Shown here piece after piece: positions 29,010 through 39,023 of a stretch of DNA of 64,000 nt. Both the position numbers and the translations under genes were made by a program. This DNA is from Mucilaginibacter polytrichastri. Its GTDB lineage: Bacteria > Bacteroidota > Bacteroidia > Sphingobacteriales > Sphingobacteriaceae. The stretch is from contig NZ_MPPL01000001.1 of NCBI RefSeq assembly GCF_001911425.1, positions 2,784,265 through 2,848,264 of the forward strand, in the 5' to 3' direction. Under the pieces are notes generated by a model that saw only the letters and a program-made list of their open reading frames with translations, was not told the DNA's origin and did not search any database. Every line of letters begins with the position of its first letter. Within the stretch, counting starts at the first letter, position 1.

Positions 29010-32000
29010 TTAAAATGAGAAATTAATACCTGCAATAAAGGTCCGCAAGGGAGGGATATTACTGGCCGGCGTTTCCGGATCATAACCCTTAAATTTGGTA
29101 AAGGTCAGCAGGTTTTGTCCCTGAAGATACACGCGGGCCGAACTCATTTTTAAGTGCTTAACCCAGTTGTCTTTAAATGTATATGAGAAGGCAACATTTT
29201 TAAACCTCAGGTAGGCGCCGTCACTCAATACGGCATCAGATTGTACGTATTTAACAAAGCTGTTATATGGTGTACCGTCTGTGTTATATCCAAATGTGCG
29301 GGTTGCAATTTTACCATTGGTTTGCTGGAATAACTGATAAATATAGCTGGACATATTTACCGCGTTATAACCCGGGGGCGCTGTGCCGGCATAGTAATCT
29401 ATACCATATTTAGTACTGTGACCTGCAAACTGAATCAGCATATCTAACTGAAAGCCTTTGTACTTGAAACTGTTATTGAGCCCGCCATAAAAATTGGGAT
29501 CTGTTTTGCCTACAGCTACCTTATCGCCAAGGCCATTTGCTGCCAGGCCGGTTTCGGACGGGTTGATAATATCAGTAGATCCACTTTTATTAGCATCTTC
29601 AATAGTTGGCAAATTGGTAACCGGAGACAAGCCGGTATAATGGTAAGCATAAATAGTACTCATGGATTGCCCTACCACCATTAAATTTGCATAACCTGTA
29701 TTGGCAATATTATCAAACGCTAACAGCTTGCTTTGCGCAAAACTGATGTTGAAATTGGTAGTCCAGTTAAAATTCTTTGATTTTATGTTTTGTGTAGTAA
29801 GTGTAAACTCCAGCCCCTTTTGCTGGATGGTGGCCGGCAGGTTAGCGTAATACGAGCTAAACCCAGTTACATTTGTTAAAGGGCTGCTTACTAATGGGTT
29901 ATTGGTACGGTTGCGAAACCAGGCACCGGTTAACAATATTCTGTCCTTTAAAAAACCCAGGTCTAAAGCAAATTCCAGTTTCTTATTAACCTCCCACTTT
30001 AAATCTGGATTGGCCAAATTTGTGGGAACTAGACTACCTACAGCACTGTAATTGTAATAAGTGGTTTGATAGGTATCTAGATATTGATAATTTGGAATCT
30101 GATCATTGCCAGACGAGCCGTAACTACCCCTAAGCTTACCATAACTTAACCAGGGAAGGCTATTTTTCAGTAAACTTTCCTCTGTAAAAATCCATGCGGC
30201 ACCAGCAGAACCAAAACTACCGAAACGGTTATTTACACCAAATTTGGAGGAACCATCATACCGGTAATTTACGTTTAGGATATATTTATTTAGCCAGTTA
30301 TAATTCAGGCGCCCAAACAGCGATTGATATTTGTATTCGGAATTAAAGTTGTAAACATTAACCGCACCCGCTGCGGCTACTGAGCCTAGTAGTGCATCTG
30401 AAGTGTAGTTGGTGCCTACGACATATACCGGCTCATCATATTGATTATCCTGATAGGTAGCACCTGTAAGAATGTTGAGGTTACCCTGGCTAATTTTTAA
30501 AGTATAATCAATCTGCGGCTCTACATTCCAGGTTTGCGCATTGTTTTGTTGCCTGGATGAAAATGGCAATTCACCTGAGTAAGGATTAATACTTTGGGAA
30601 TAGCTTAAATTTTGTGCATCTGCGGTAATTTTATTGTATGAAGTATTTAACTTAATATTTAGGCCCTTAACCGGAGTATATTTTAATAAAATGCCGCCAA
30701 TTAAATTATTGTTTTTGGCTTGGTATTTTTCATACATGTACTTGAGCGGGTTATCATAGGCTAAACTGAAAGTATTAAGATTAAACCAGTAAAGCCCATT
30801 ACCTGCGGCGTTGTAAAGGGGGAAATTTGGTGCCTGGCTAAAAGCTACAGCGCCTAAATCTGTACTGGAACCCTGCCTGGCTACATTATCGTTCTTATCA
30901 AAAGTTAGGGTGGTGGTAATATTGGCTGTAAACTTACGGTCTAACGAACTATGCTCAACCGAAAAATGAACACCACCCCTATTGTAATCATACCCGCCCG
31001 GTATTACCGTCGTTTCGCGGTGATAGGTGCCACTTAAAAGAAAATTGGTTTGGCTGTTACCACCCGAAAACGAAAGCGACCCGTCTGTAGCTCGTGCGGT
31101 GTGGCCCATTAGCAGCTTTTGAAAATCGGTGGTTTTGGTGGTATCCCAAACCACTAAATCGGGCGCATTAGAAGCCGTAGGTGTCCTTCCTGAATTAGCG
31201 AAGGCTCTTCTGCGTACTTGCAGATATTGCGCTGGCGTCATATCAGAAACCCGGTGCAGGTTGGCCACGTCAGACAGGCCGTTGCTAAAATTAACATCCA
31301 ATTTGGTTTTGCCAGATTTGCCTTTTTTAGTAGTAATTAGTATTACACCATTTGCACCGCGGCTTCCGTAAATAGAAGTAGCATCCGCATCTTTAAGTAT
31401 CTCTATGCTTTCAATATCTGATGGATTGATGGTGTTTAACGGGCTATTGCCAAAAGATGGCTGTAAGTACCCTACCGTATTTCCCCCTGCCGTGTAAATG
31501 GGTTCAGACAGAAAAGGAACCCCATCTATAATATATAATGGGTTAGTGCCGGTAGCTGGCACACCATCAACAGAGGGAAGGGATTTTGCTGCACGTATCT
31601 GCACACTAATACCTGCCCCGGGCGTACCACTGTTTTGCGTAATCAGCACACCAGGTACCTGCCCAGATAAAGCCTGCAAAACATTAGTTACGGGTTGCTT
31701 GGCAATATCTGTAGCGGTTATTTTTGCTATGGAACCTGTACTGAGGCGTTGGCTGGTATTTTGGCCATAGGCAACTACTTGTACCTCATCCAGTTTAGAG
31801 GTACTCAGCTTCATGGCTATGCTTATAACAGAAGATTTCTTTTCCTTTACAACAAATTCTAATTTTTCATAACCGATGTAGTTGAATATTAAAACATCGT
31901 TTTCATATAGATCGTTTAAACTAAACTCTCCTTTCAGGTTAGTAATCGTTCCTTTACCGGTTCGTTTGTTGATAACAGTGGCACCTGCCAGCGGATTTCC

Positions 32001-32432
32001 TTCGCCGGTAACAACGCCATTGATATTTTCAAACAAAGCTAATAGCCTGGTTACTTTATCTAACAGCGACAATTCTTTTTTCGAAACGATTACTGATTTA
32101 TTTTCAATTTTATATTCCAGCTGCTGCCCTTTAAATATTTCCTTTAAAGCATCTTTTAGTTCGGCATCCTTTACATCAACGCTTACGGGTGCAGCGCCTT
32201 TAAGTGTTGATGCCGTAAAAAGGAAATCATAACCGGTTTGAGCCCTGATTTGCTCAAAAACATTAGTCAGGGGTACAGCCTTTGCCGCAAGGGAAACTTT
32301 TTGCGCATAGGTACTTGCGCTTACCTGAACGATAGCTGTCATTAAAATTAAAGTAGCTAACTTCATGATCAATAGCAATTTGCTCACACGACCCAAGGGC
32401 TGTGCAAAATTCTTAGGGTAAAATTTGTACAT
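29010..32432 (-). CDS. SusC/RagA family TonB-linked outer-membrane protein with N-terminal STN domain
   Basis: STN-like 'VSLAAKAVPLTNVFEQIRAQTGYDFLFTASTLKGAAPVSVDVKDAELKDALKEIFKGQQLEYKIENKSVIVSKK'; plug; 'DADATSIYGSRGANGVILITTKKGKSG'. Confidence 0.96.
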   Translation of the reverse strand: MYKFYPKNFAQPLGRVSKLLLIMKLATLILMTAIVQVSASTYAQKVSLAAKAVPLTNVFEQIRAQTGYDFLFTASTLKGAAPVSVDVKDAELKDALKEIFKGQQLEYKIENKSVIVSKKELSLLDKVTRLLALFENINGVVTGEGNPLAGATVINKRTGKGTITNLKGEFSLNDLYENDVLIFNYIGYEKLEFVVKEKKSSVISIAMKLSTSKLDEVQVVAYGQNTSQRLSTGSIAKITATDIAKQPVTNVLQALSGQVPGVLITQNSGTPGAGISVQIRAAKSLPSVDGVPATGTNPLYIIDGVPFLSEPIYTAGGNTVGYLQPSFGNSPLNTINPSDIESIEILKDADATSIYGSRGANGVILITTKKGKSGKTKLDVNFSNGLSDVANLHRVSDMTPAQYLQVRRRAFANSGRTPTASNAPDLVVWDTTKTTDFQKLLMGHTARATDGSLSFSGGNSQTNFLLSGTYHRETTVIPGGYDYNRGGVHFSVEHSSLDRKFTANITTTLTFDKNDNVARQGSSTDLGAVAFSQAPNFPLYNAAGNGLYWFNLNTFSLAYDNPLKYMYEKYQAKNNNLIGGILLKYTPVKGLNIKLNTSYNKITADAQNLSYSQSINPYSGELPFSSRQQNNAQTWNVEPQIDYTLKISQGNLNILTGATYQDNQYDEPVYVVGTNYTSDALLGSVAAAGAVNVYNFNSEYKYQSLFGRLNYNWLNKYILNVNYRYDGSSKFGVNNRFGSFGSAGAAWIFTEESLLKNSLPWLSYGKLRGSYGSSGNDQIPNYQYLDTYQTTYYNYSAVGSLVPTNLANPDLKWEVNKKLEFALDLGFLKDRILLTGAWFRNRTNNPLVSSPLTNVTGFSSYYANLPATIQQKGLEFTLTTQNIKSKNFNWTTNFNISFAQSKLLAFDNIANTGYANLMVVGQSMSTIYAYHYTGLSPVTNLPTIEDANKSGSTDIINPSETGLAANGLGDKVAVGKTDPNFYGGLNNSFKYKGFQLDMLIQFAGHSTKYGIDYYAGTAPPGYNAVNMSSYIYQLFQQTNGKIATRTFGYNTDGTPYNSFVKYVQSDAVLSDGAYLRFKNVAFSYTFKDNWVKHLKMSSARVYLQGQNLLTFTKFKGYDPETPASNIPPLRTFIAGINFSF

Positions 32433-32531
32433 TTGTATGGCTGTATTATTGCGTTGTGCCTATTCATTTTCGAGATGGTGCAGGCGCTTCGCGGTTATTA
32501 ATAATATTAATTGTTATGTAATCCGGCTTTA

Positions 32532-32557
32532 GTCATCCCGGCTCCACCCGGGGTGAC
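32532..32557 (-). terminator. GC-rich hairpin between fecR-like and susC-like genes
   Basis: GTCATCCCGG / CCGGGGTGAC imperfect stem followed on the minus strand by T-rich/AT sequence. Confidence 0.45.
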
Positions 32558-32588
32558 TTTTATTTTTGGATTACTAAGGGTAAGTATA

Positions 32589-33704
32589 TTATCCTATCAC
32601 AGTAACCCTCCTTCCTTTGATGCTAAAGTGTACACCTTTTGTTTGTTGAAGCATTTCTAAAACCTCGCTGATGTTTTTGTAACGGGAAATAGTTCCGTAA
32701 TATCCTTCATTAGAAACCATCCCTTCGTATGCAACATCAATATCATACCAACGGGATAACTTAGACATTATATCCCTGATATTTTGATTATTAAACCTAA
32801 AGTATCCATTTTTCCAGGCTATTGCTTCTTCGGTATTAGCGTGATCAATTACCTGCATCTTATTACCATCAAACTGTGCCTGCTGGCCCGGTTTTAATAA
32901 ATTAACCTGCCCCGAAGTCGAAACTTTAATGCTTCCTTCCAATAAAGTTGTTTTCATAATTTGTTCATCGGCATAAGCATTAATATTAAAATGCGTTCCA
33001 AGTACTTCTGTTGTTTGGTTGCCGGCAGCCACCCTAAAGGGTTTAGCCGGGTTATGTGCCACTTCAAAATATACCTCTCCGGTAATAGTTACCTCTCTGT
33101 AATCTTCCGTAAAAGCGGTGGGATATTTAATAGATGACGCAGCATTTAACCAAACATGGGTACCATCTGCTAAAACAAGGTGGTATTGCCCGCCTCGGGG
33201 AGTAGTCATAGTATTGTACATTACTTCATCTTGACCAGATGCAGGGGCATTATAAATAACTTCACCATCGGCGGCTTTATTAATTTTAGTATTACCCTGG
33301 TTGGCTAATATTCCTTTTCTAGCTCCGGTAAGCGTAATCTGCCGGCCATTATTTAAAGTTAAAATTGCTTTATTGCTTCCGGGTGGGATATCCTGTTTTT
33401 GAATAATTGCGATTTGCTGCTGCGATGGCTGATAGTACCAAAAGAAATAAGCCGAAGCAGAAAGAATCATCAAAATGGAAGCAGCAATAGCTATACGGGG
33501 CCATATGTTGATAACAGGCATCTGTTGCTTGGAAAGTTTACTCCAGATCTCTTCTTCTATGCTGTCATAATCTGGTTCGGCTAACGTAACCTCACGCGTT
33601 GATAGCGTTTTCTCATACCAACTTTCCACAATTGCTTGCTCTTCAGCTGTACAAGTGCCTGCAATATATTTTTTAATTAACGATTTTGCCCTGGTATTTT
33701 CCAT
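32589..33704 (-). CDS. FecR family anti-sigma factor
   Basis: N-terminal helical domain, single TM 'IAIAASILMILSASAYFFWYY', 'TTPRGGQYHLVLADGTHVWLNAASSIKYPTAF', 'VTITGEVYFEVAHNPAKPFRVAAGNQTTEVLGTHFNINAY'. Confidence 0.95.
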   Translation of the reverse strand: MENTRAKSLIKKYIAGTCTAEEQAIVESWYEKTLSTREVTLAEPDYDSIEEEIWSKLSKQQMPVINIWPRIAIAASILMILSASAYFFWYYQPSQQQIAIIQKQDIPPGSNKAILTLNNGRQITLTGARKGILANQGNTKINKAADGEVIYNAPASGQDEVMYNTMTTPRGGQYHLVLADGTHVWLNAASSIKYPTAFTEDYREVTITGEVYFEVAHNPAKPFRVAAGNQTTEVLGTHFNINAYADEQIMKTTLLEGSIKVSTSGQVNLLKPGQQAQFDGNKMQVIDHANTEEAIAWKNGYFRFNNQNIRDIMSKLSRWYDIDVAYEGMVSNEGYYGTISRYKNISEVLEMLQQTKGVHFSIKGRRVTVIG

Positions 33705-33829
33705 AAATCCAAATCAGCAATGCTGTGTATATGAATAAGACGGTTTTGGAAGGCTCTTGTGTAATACTAATTGAAAAAAAAGTAAAAAAATATTTAGAAT
33801 AGCATAATTGAATGCTACCGAAGTTAATT

Positions 33830-34411
33830 CTATCTAAAAAAAAGGAACAAAAAAGCCAATAATAAAACTCCAAACTTTATACGGAGTATTTTTAAAGCGT
33901 TACTAATCTGTTTTTTTACCGTATTATCGGTAATATTCATTTTTTCAGCAATTTCTTTGTAAGACAGATTTGATTTTCGGCTTAATTCAAATACTTCCCG
34001 CATTTTTTGTGGTAACAAGGCAATTTCCAGTTCTATCCTTGTATTCAATTCTTTTTCTCTTAGCAAATTATCTGTTGTAAACTCACCACGATCAATAAAA
34101 ACTTCTAAAGAAGAAAAATAATCGTCTTTAACCTTATTTCGATCAATCAAGTCAAATATCTTGTTACGTAAAGCCGAATAAAGAAATGCTGGCAAAGTTG
34201 TGTTTACAAATAGCGCCGGCCCTTTTAACCACACCATTGCAAATATATCCTGTACCACATCTTTGGCTTCCTCATCATTTTGCAATATCCTTCGGGCATG
34301 TTTAAAAAGTAAGGCCCAATATCTGCGGTAAATAACCTCATATGCAGAATGTTTACCCGCTCTTAAAAGGGCAACTAATTCTTGATCATGAAGTTCGTTG
34401 TACAAAGCCAT
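33830..34411 (-). CDS. ECF RNA polymerase sigma factor (sigma-70 family)
   Basis: 'YEVIYRRYWALLFKHARRILQNDEEAKDVVQDIFAMVW' region 2; 'MREVFELSRKSNLSYKEIAEKMNITDNTVKKQISNALKILR' region 4; start MALYNEL at 34411. Confidence 0.94.
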   Translation of the reverse strand: MALYNELHDQELVALLRAGKHSAYEVIYRRYWALLFKHARRILQNDEEAKDVVQDIFAMVWLKGPALFVNTTLPAFLYSALRNKIFDLIDRNKVKDDYFSSLEVFIDRGEFTTDNLLREKELNTRIELEIALLPQKMREVFELSRKSNLSYKEIAEKMNITDNTVKKQISNALKILRIKFGVLLLAFLFLFFR

Positions 34412-35102
34412 ATTCTTAAAACACAAGAACGACCAATATAATAAAAAGCATTAAAATTTCAATCGACCGTTTGCAACATCTAAGCAGCACAATTTCAACG
34501 ACAAAAGCGCAGATAATTAAAATCCCAGGCAGAATATAAAGACTTTTACCTCCTAATTAAGATAGCTTATTGGGCTCTTATCCAACCGAAGTATTAATTA
34601 TTTTGTAATATCGTTAACTCATCATTATTATACTTGTAACAATAAGAGATTCATCGTCAGAACAATAACGATGTTACAAATACTTTCGATTTTACTGATG
34701 AAACTTACATTTATACCGCTGTTAACTATAGTTTAAAAGTCTTCAGGCTTTCGTTGGCATATTTCCTAATTATTGAACTGATAAGATGCAAGTATAACAA
34801 TTTATATAAAATCTATAGAATATATATTCTTTTTAAATATGCAAGACTAACATGCTAATAGCAACAGTACTTTAGTTTTGAAAGCTATTTTTTTATCCTT
34901 GGTAAATAGGATAATAAATCTGCCAGCTATAATGTGAAGTTCATTTTAACAAAAAATAGCTACCGGAATTTGCGTTCGCATTGTTCAATATTACCAAGGC
35001 CACTATACAGTAAGCGATAACTCATCAACTATTATTCGTTAACATTTGTGGTACATTGCTGAATTTTTTTCCATCTTAGATATGAGCAAACAAAATATAA
35101 TC

Positions 35103-36365
35103 ATGAAGATAATCTCTCTAAAAATAGTTGCTGGTTGTGTTATATTGTTACTTATTTTAGCCTGTAAAAAAACACTGTCACAGCAATCTCCTGCTGCTGA
35201 AACTTTGAGCATGGCCGAAGTTACATCCAACGCGGTAACCTCAATTGCACACCCCGGCATGCTCCATAACGCGACCGATTTTATCAGAATGACAACTAAT
35301 GTAAATGCAGGAACCCAACCCTGGCTTAGCGGATGGAACAAGCTAGTTGCTAACCCTCACTCCTCTTCAACCTATACACCAAGGCCGGTGAAAACCATAG
35401 TAAGGGGCACCCCAGCCAATAAAGCGCCGGAGAATTATATTTTAGCTTGCCAGGATGCAGCCGCAGCCTATCAGGAAGCACTGCGCTGGAAAATAAAGGG
35501 AGATGTGGCATGTGGAAATAATGCCATAAAAATAATGAATGCGTGGGCGAAGACCTGCACATCAATTGACGGAGATTCTAATGCGGATCTGGCTGCAGGA
35601 TTACAGGGTTACCAATGGGCAAACGCCGCAGAAATTATGAGGGATTACAGCGGATGGGGCCCTGATGACTTTAAGGCTTTTAAAAACTGGATGCTCAATG
35701 TTTACTATCCAGTATCGTACGATTTTTTGAACAGGCACAACGGAACTTGTAATACACATTATTGGTTAAATTGGGATATGTCAAACATGTGTACAGTGCT
35801 TGCTATAGGCATTTTATGTGACGACACAGCAAAAGTGAATTATGCCATTAATTACTACAAAAACAATGGAGTTGGTAACGGGTACATTGGCCGGGTGTGT
35901 GCTGCCGTTTATCCAAATGGTATGTCTCAACCTCAGGAAGCTGGAAGAGATCAGGGTCATGCCAGTATGATTGTACCTCTCTTAGGCGCATTTTGTACAA
36001 TGGCCACCAATCAAGGAAAAAACCTTTTGGATTATAACCCGTGGAATGAGGTTAATCCACGTTTATTGGGTGCAAGCGAGTATGTGGCAAGCTATAATAT
36101 GGATAGCACCAATACAGTGCCCTATACTCCCTACAATAATTGCGACAATGTAAACCAAACAGCTATTTCAAGTAATGGCAGGGGTACCATACGACCGGGC
36201 TGGGAACTGATATACAACTATTACGTTAAATTTAAAGGTAAAGCTGCGCCTTTTACAACACAATTTGCCGCCAAGGTAAGGCCAGAAGGCGGTGGTGGAG
36301 ACTATGGAACTACAAGCGGCAGCTATGACCAATTGGGATTTGGGACTTTAACCTTTTCCCGTTAA
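35103..36365 (+). CDS. Alginate-lyase-domain lipoprotein (polysaccharide lyase candidate)
   Basis: Lipobox 'ILLLILACKKTLS'; 'HPGMLHNATDFIRMTTNVNAGTQPWLSGWNKL', 'IKIMNAWAKT', 'GLQGYQWANAAEIMRDYSGW', 'NTHYWLNWDMSNMCTVLAIGILCDD', 'QEAGRDQGHASM'. ATG at 35103. Confidence 0.8.
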   Translation: MKIISLKIVAGCVILLLILACKKTLSQQSPAAETLSMAEVTSNAVTSIAHPGMLHNATDFIRMTTNVNAGTQPWLSGWNKLVANPHSSSTYTPRPVKTIVRGTPANKAPENYILACQDAAAAYQEALRWKIKGDVACGNNAIKIMNAWAKTCTSIDGDSNADLAAGLQGYQWANAAEIMRDYSGWGPDDFKAFKNWMLNVYYPVSYDFLNRHNGTCNTHYWLNWDMSNMCTVLAIGILCDDTAKVNYAINYYKNNGVGNGYIGRVCAAVYPNGMSQPQEAGRDQGHASMIVPLLGAFCTMATNQGKNLLDYNPWNEVNPRLLGASEYVASYNMDSTNTVPYTPYNNCDNVNQTAISSNGRGTIRPGWELIYNYYVKFKGKAAPFTTQFAAKVRPEGGGGDYGTTSGSYDQLGFGTLTFSR

Positions 36366-36399
36366 TTAATAAAACTATTTCACAAAGTTACAAACAATC

Positions 36400-37428
36400 A
36401 TGGGCCAACTACCAAAATTTAAATTTGAACTCGAAAAAAAAGAACCCCGTATAGGCAATGGGGGTGTTACCAGAGGGGCTTCAGTAAAAGATTTTCCTGC
36501 ATCAATTGGCTTGGCAGGAGTTAGCATGCATCTCGAATCCGGTGTCATACGTGAATTGCATTGGCATGCCAATGCATCGGAATGGGGATATGTATTAAAG
36601 GGTTGTGTGCGCACTACCATATTGCACCCCGATGGTAGTTTTTACATAGACTATTTCTATCCCGGCGACGTTTGGTATTTTCCAAAAGGATATGGACATG
36701 TTTTACAAGGCGTAAGTGATGAGGATGCCCATTTTATCCTGATATTCGATAATGGAAATTTTTCTGAAGACCATACATTCAGTATCACCGATTTTGTTTC
36801 AAGCGTACCAAAAGAAATTGCAGCTCAAAATTTAGGCTTGTCCTTGGAACAACTTGAAAAATTATATCAAGGGGAAGCCTATTTTGCAAAGTGTGAAATA
36901 CCAACAAACGAAAATGGACTGCTATCAACTCGTGAGGAATGTTCTCTCACTACTATGCACAAATATCCTTTAATGGCACAAACACCCCGCATTTTTGAAG
37001 GAGGTATACAAAGAGTGGTAACACAAGACGATTTTCCTATATCACAAAATTTATGCGGTTCTGTTATAGAGCTTCAGCCAAATGCTTTGCGTGAACTTCA
37101 TTGGCATCCTAATGCCGATGAGTGGCAATATTTTATTGAAGGAAATGCAGAAGTAGGCATTTTTTTGGCACAAGGAAATATTGTAATAGATCAATACGAA
37201 GCAGGCGATATTGGTTATGCTCCAATGGGAGCTGGACATTATATAAAAAATACTGGAGATAAGGTTTTGAAAGTGTTGATTGGATTCAATAATGGACATT
37301 ACCAATCTGTAGACTTAAGCGATTGGATAGCAAAAAATCCCAATGATATATTAGAAGGTAATTTTCAGATTTCAGAAGATATTGCTGATAAACTACCTAA
37401 AAACGCCAAAAGATTTTTAAAAAAATAA
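36400..37428 (+). CDS. Oxalate-decarboxylase-family bicupin
   Basis: Two cupin motifs: 'RELHWHANASEWGYVLKG...YFPKGYGHVLQG' and 'RELHWHPNADEWQYFIEG...APMGAGHYIKN'; 'LIFDNGNFSEDHTFSITDFV'. Confidence 0.88.
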   Translation: MGQLPKFKFELEKKEPRIGNGGVTRGASVKDFPASIGLAGVSMHLESGVIRELHWHANASEWGYVLKGCVRTTILHPDGSFYIDYFYPGDVWYFPKGYGHVLQGVSDEDAHFILIFDNGNFSEDHTFSITDFVSSVPKEIAAQNLGLSLEQLEKLYQGEAYFAKCEIPTNENGLLSTREECSLTTMHKYPLMAQTPRIFEGGIQRVVTQDDFPISQNLCGSVIELQPNALRELHWHPNADEWQYFIEGNAEVGIFLAQGNIVIDQYEAGDIGYAPMGAGHYIKNTGDKVLKVLIGFNNGHYQSVDLSDWIAKNPNDILEGNFQISEDIADKLPKNAKRFLKK

Positions 37429-37452
37429 GACTTACAAATCGTAATTTTTGGA

Positions 37453-38373
37453 ATGAAACAAATAAAACTTGTGCTTTTTTTATTTTTAGCAGTCGCTTTA
37501 TTTTCTTGTTCATCTGTTTTGAGAAATCCCCAAGTTTTAGCTTTAACTACAGATTATTGCAAACCTCAATCAGATTATTTTTCTTCTAAGGAAGAATATC
37601 AAGATAGGGTATCGAATCTTCAAGACAGTTTATTAGTTGGTAAAATGCAGAAAAGTGATTATCTTTTTGCAAAGAATATCGGTATACTTTCTTTGCTTTC
37701 AGATTTCGTTTTGACTAAAGATACATTAGCTAAAATGGCTTACAGACAAAAGATTAGCGATAGAATATTTCTTGTAAATACAGAGTTAAATGCCGTTTCT
37801 GCCGAACTGGACTGTAACGGAGAAAGGTATTCTCAACTTTCCAACTACTTAAATGATATTAACAATAAAAACCTTAGAAAAGTAACAATAGCATCTATTT
37901 CAACAGGAGCATTAGTGGCGATAGCATCCTCGTTAATTGGCAATAAAAATACCGATATAGCCGTGAACATTAGTGGTGGAGTAGCTAGTGCAGGATTAGG
38001 ATTTTTAACGCTAAACCCCAAAGGCAGAAAGGTAGAAGTGAGTTTTTCAAGAAGTTTGGTTGCAAATATTTGGAACAATCAAAACACTGACAACGCTTTT
38101 CCAATGCCAATTTGGAAAATAATGAACGAAAAAGCTTTTAGCAACTCGGGGGAAGTATCGCTTGCAGAAAGTATAAAAAAGCGCTGGTTACAGTATTCTT
38201 TTGATGGAAGTATATCTGAAAAAACGACAAATCAATTCTTTAAAAAAGGCGGTCTATTTTCTGCAGAAGATCTTCAAAAAATCGAAAGTATGAATAACCA
38301 ATTACAGGCGAGTATTAGATCTCTCCAACAAAATATGCTTAGTTTACTGATATCAATTGATAAGGTGAAGTAA
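37453..38373 (+). CDS. Predicted lipoprotein of unknown function with a central Gly/Ala/Ser-rich hydrophobic segment
   Basis: 'LFLAVALFSCSSVLRN' lipobox; 'IASISTGALVAIASSLIGNKNTDIAVNISGGVASAGLGFLTL'; 306 aa full-length ORF. Confidence 0.65.
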   Translation: MKQIKLVLFLFLAVALFSCSSVLRNPQVLALTTDYCKPQSDYFSSKEEYQDRVSNLQDSLLVGKMQKSDYLFAKNIGILSLLSDFVLTKDTLAKMAYRQKISDRIFLVNTELNAVSAELDCNGERYSQLSNYLNDINNKNLRKVTIASISTGALVAIASSLIGNKNTDIAVNISGGVASAGLGFLTLNPKGRKVEVSFSRSLVANIWNNQNTDNAFPMPIWKIMNEKAFSNSGEVSLAESIKKRWLQYSFDGSISEKTTNQFFKKGGLFSAEDLQKIESMNNQLQASIRSLQQNMLSLLISIDKVK

Positions 38374-38732
38374 AATGGTTGGGATGATATAAAATTCGTC
38401 ACTATATTTTTGTGTAAAAACTTACAAATAGCGATCTTATGAAATTAATATCTTTAAGAATTATAATTAAATATATTATGGGGAATTATTGGCGCAGGGA
38501 TATTCCGCATACTAGCATAACACATAACTTATAGTGTATTTCTAATCATTGATGCCAATATTGGTGAGTGATAAATTTTCAAACTATGAAAACCGGGCAA
38601 TGAAATGACTTAAGCCCTCTACAAACAAATGAGTGCCAGGGCATTGTTGTAGTAATTGCCTGGAGTTCCTTTTTATCTAATAAACCGTATCGACGTCATC
38701 TCTGGACATTGAAAATTTCGCAAAGGGATCAT

Positions 38733-39023
38733 TTAATATCCAGCCAAATTTCGAATTTCGCCGGCGGTTACTATCTTCCCCCAATCGATCAGATACTTTC
38801 TCGCATCATAAACCTTGTTTTGCAAAACATCCAGGTACTCCTTAAGCGAACTACTGTCCTCTTTCGTACCTGAGGAACGGTTTGATTTGTTGTTCCACCT
38901 GGAGGGTTCCCAGGCTCTTTTGGTGGAAAGGTCTTTTTCCAACCCATCGACAGTAATTCTCAAATAAACAGGAATTGGTCCCTGTTCATAATACTTTGGC
39001 TTTTTCAGATAGAATAGTAACAC
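38733..39023 (-). pseudogene. Tyrosine integrase N-terminal arm-binding domain remnant
   Basis: 'LLFYLKKPKYYEQGPIPVYLRITVDGLEKDLSTKRAWEPSRWNNKSNRSSGTKEDSSSLKEYLDVLQNKVYDARKYLI' resembles Bacteroidota integrase arm domains. The frame is open upstream (YRYVRKSFVLLFYL) without an ATG, and the ORF stops before the SAM-like and catalytic domains. Confidence 0.72.

Noticed and set aside
34440-35040. 600-bp gap between the ECF sigma and alginate-lyase-like genes as a possible missed gene or ncRNA
   Set aside because: Very AT-rich, no ORF and only weak short inverted repeats (TTGTAAC...GTTACAA); not enough to claim an RNA gene.
35103-38373. Lyase, bicupin and lipoprotein as one functional operon
   Set aside because: Same strand and close spacing for bicupin-lipoprotein only; no functional link to the lyase and a visible composition change after the lyase, so I keep them separate.
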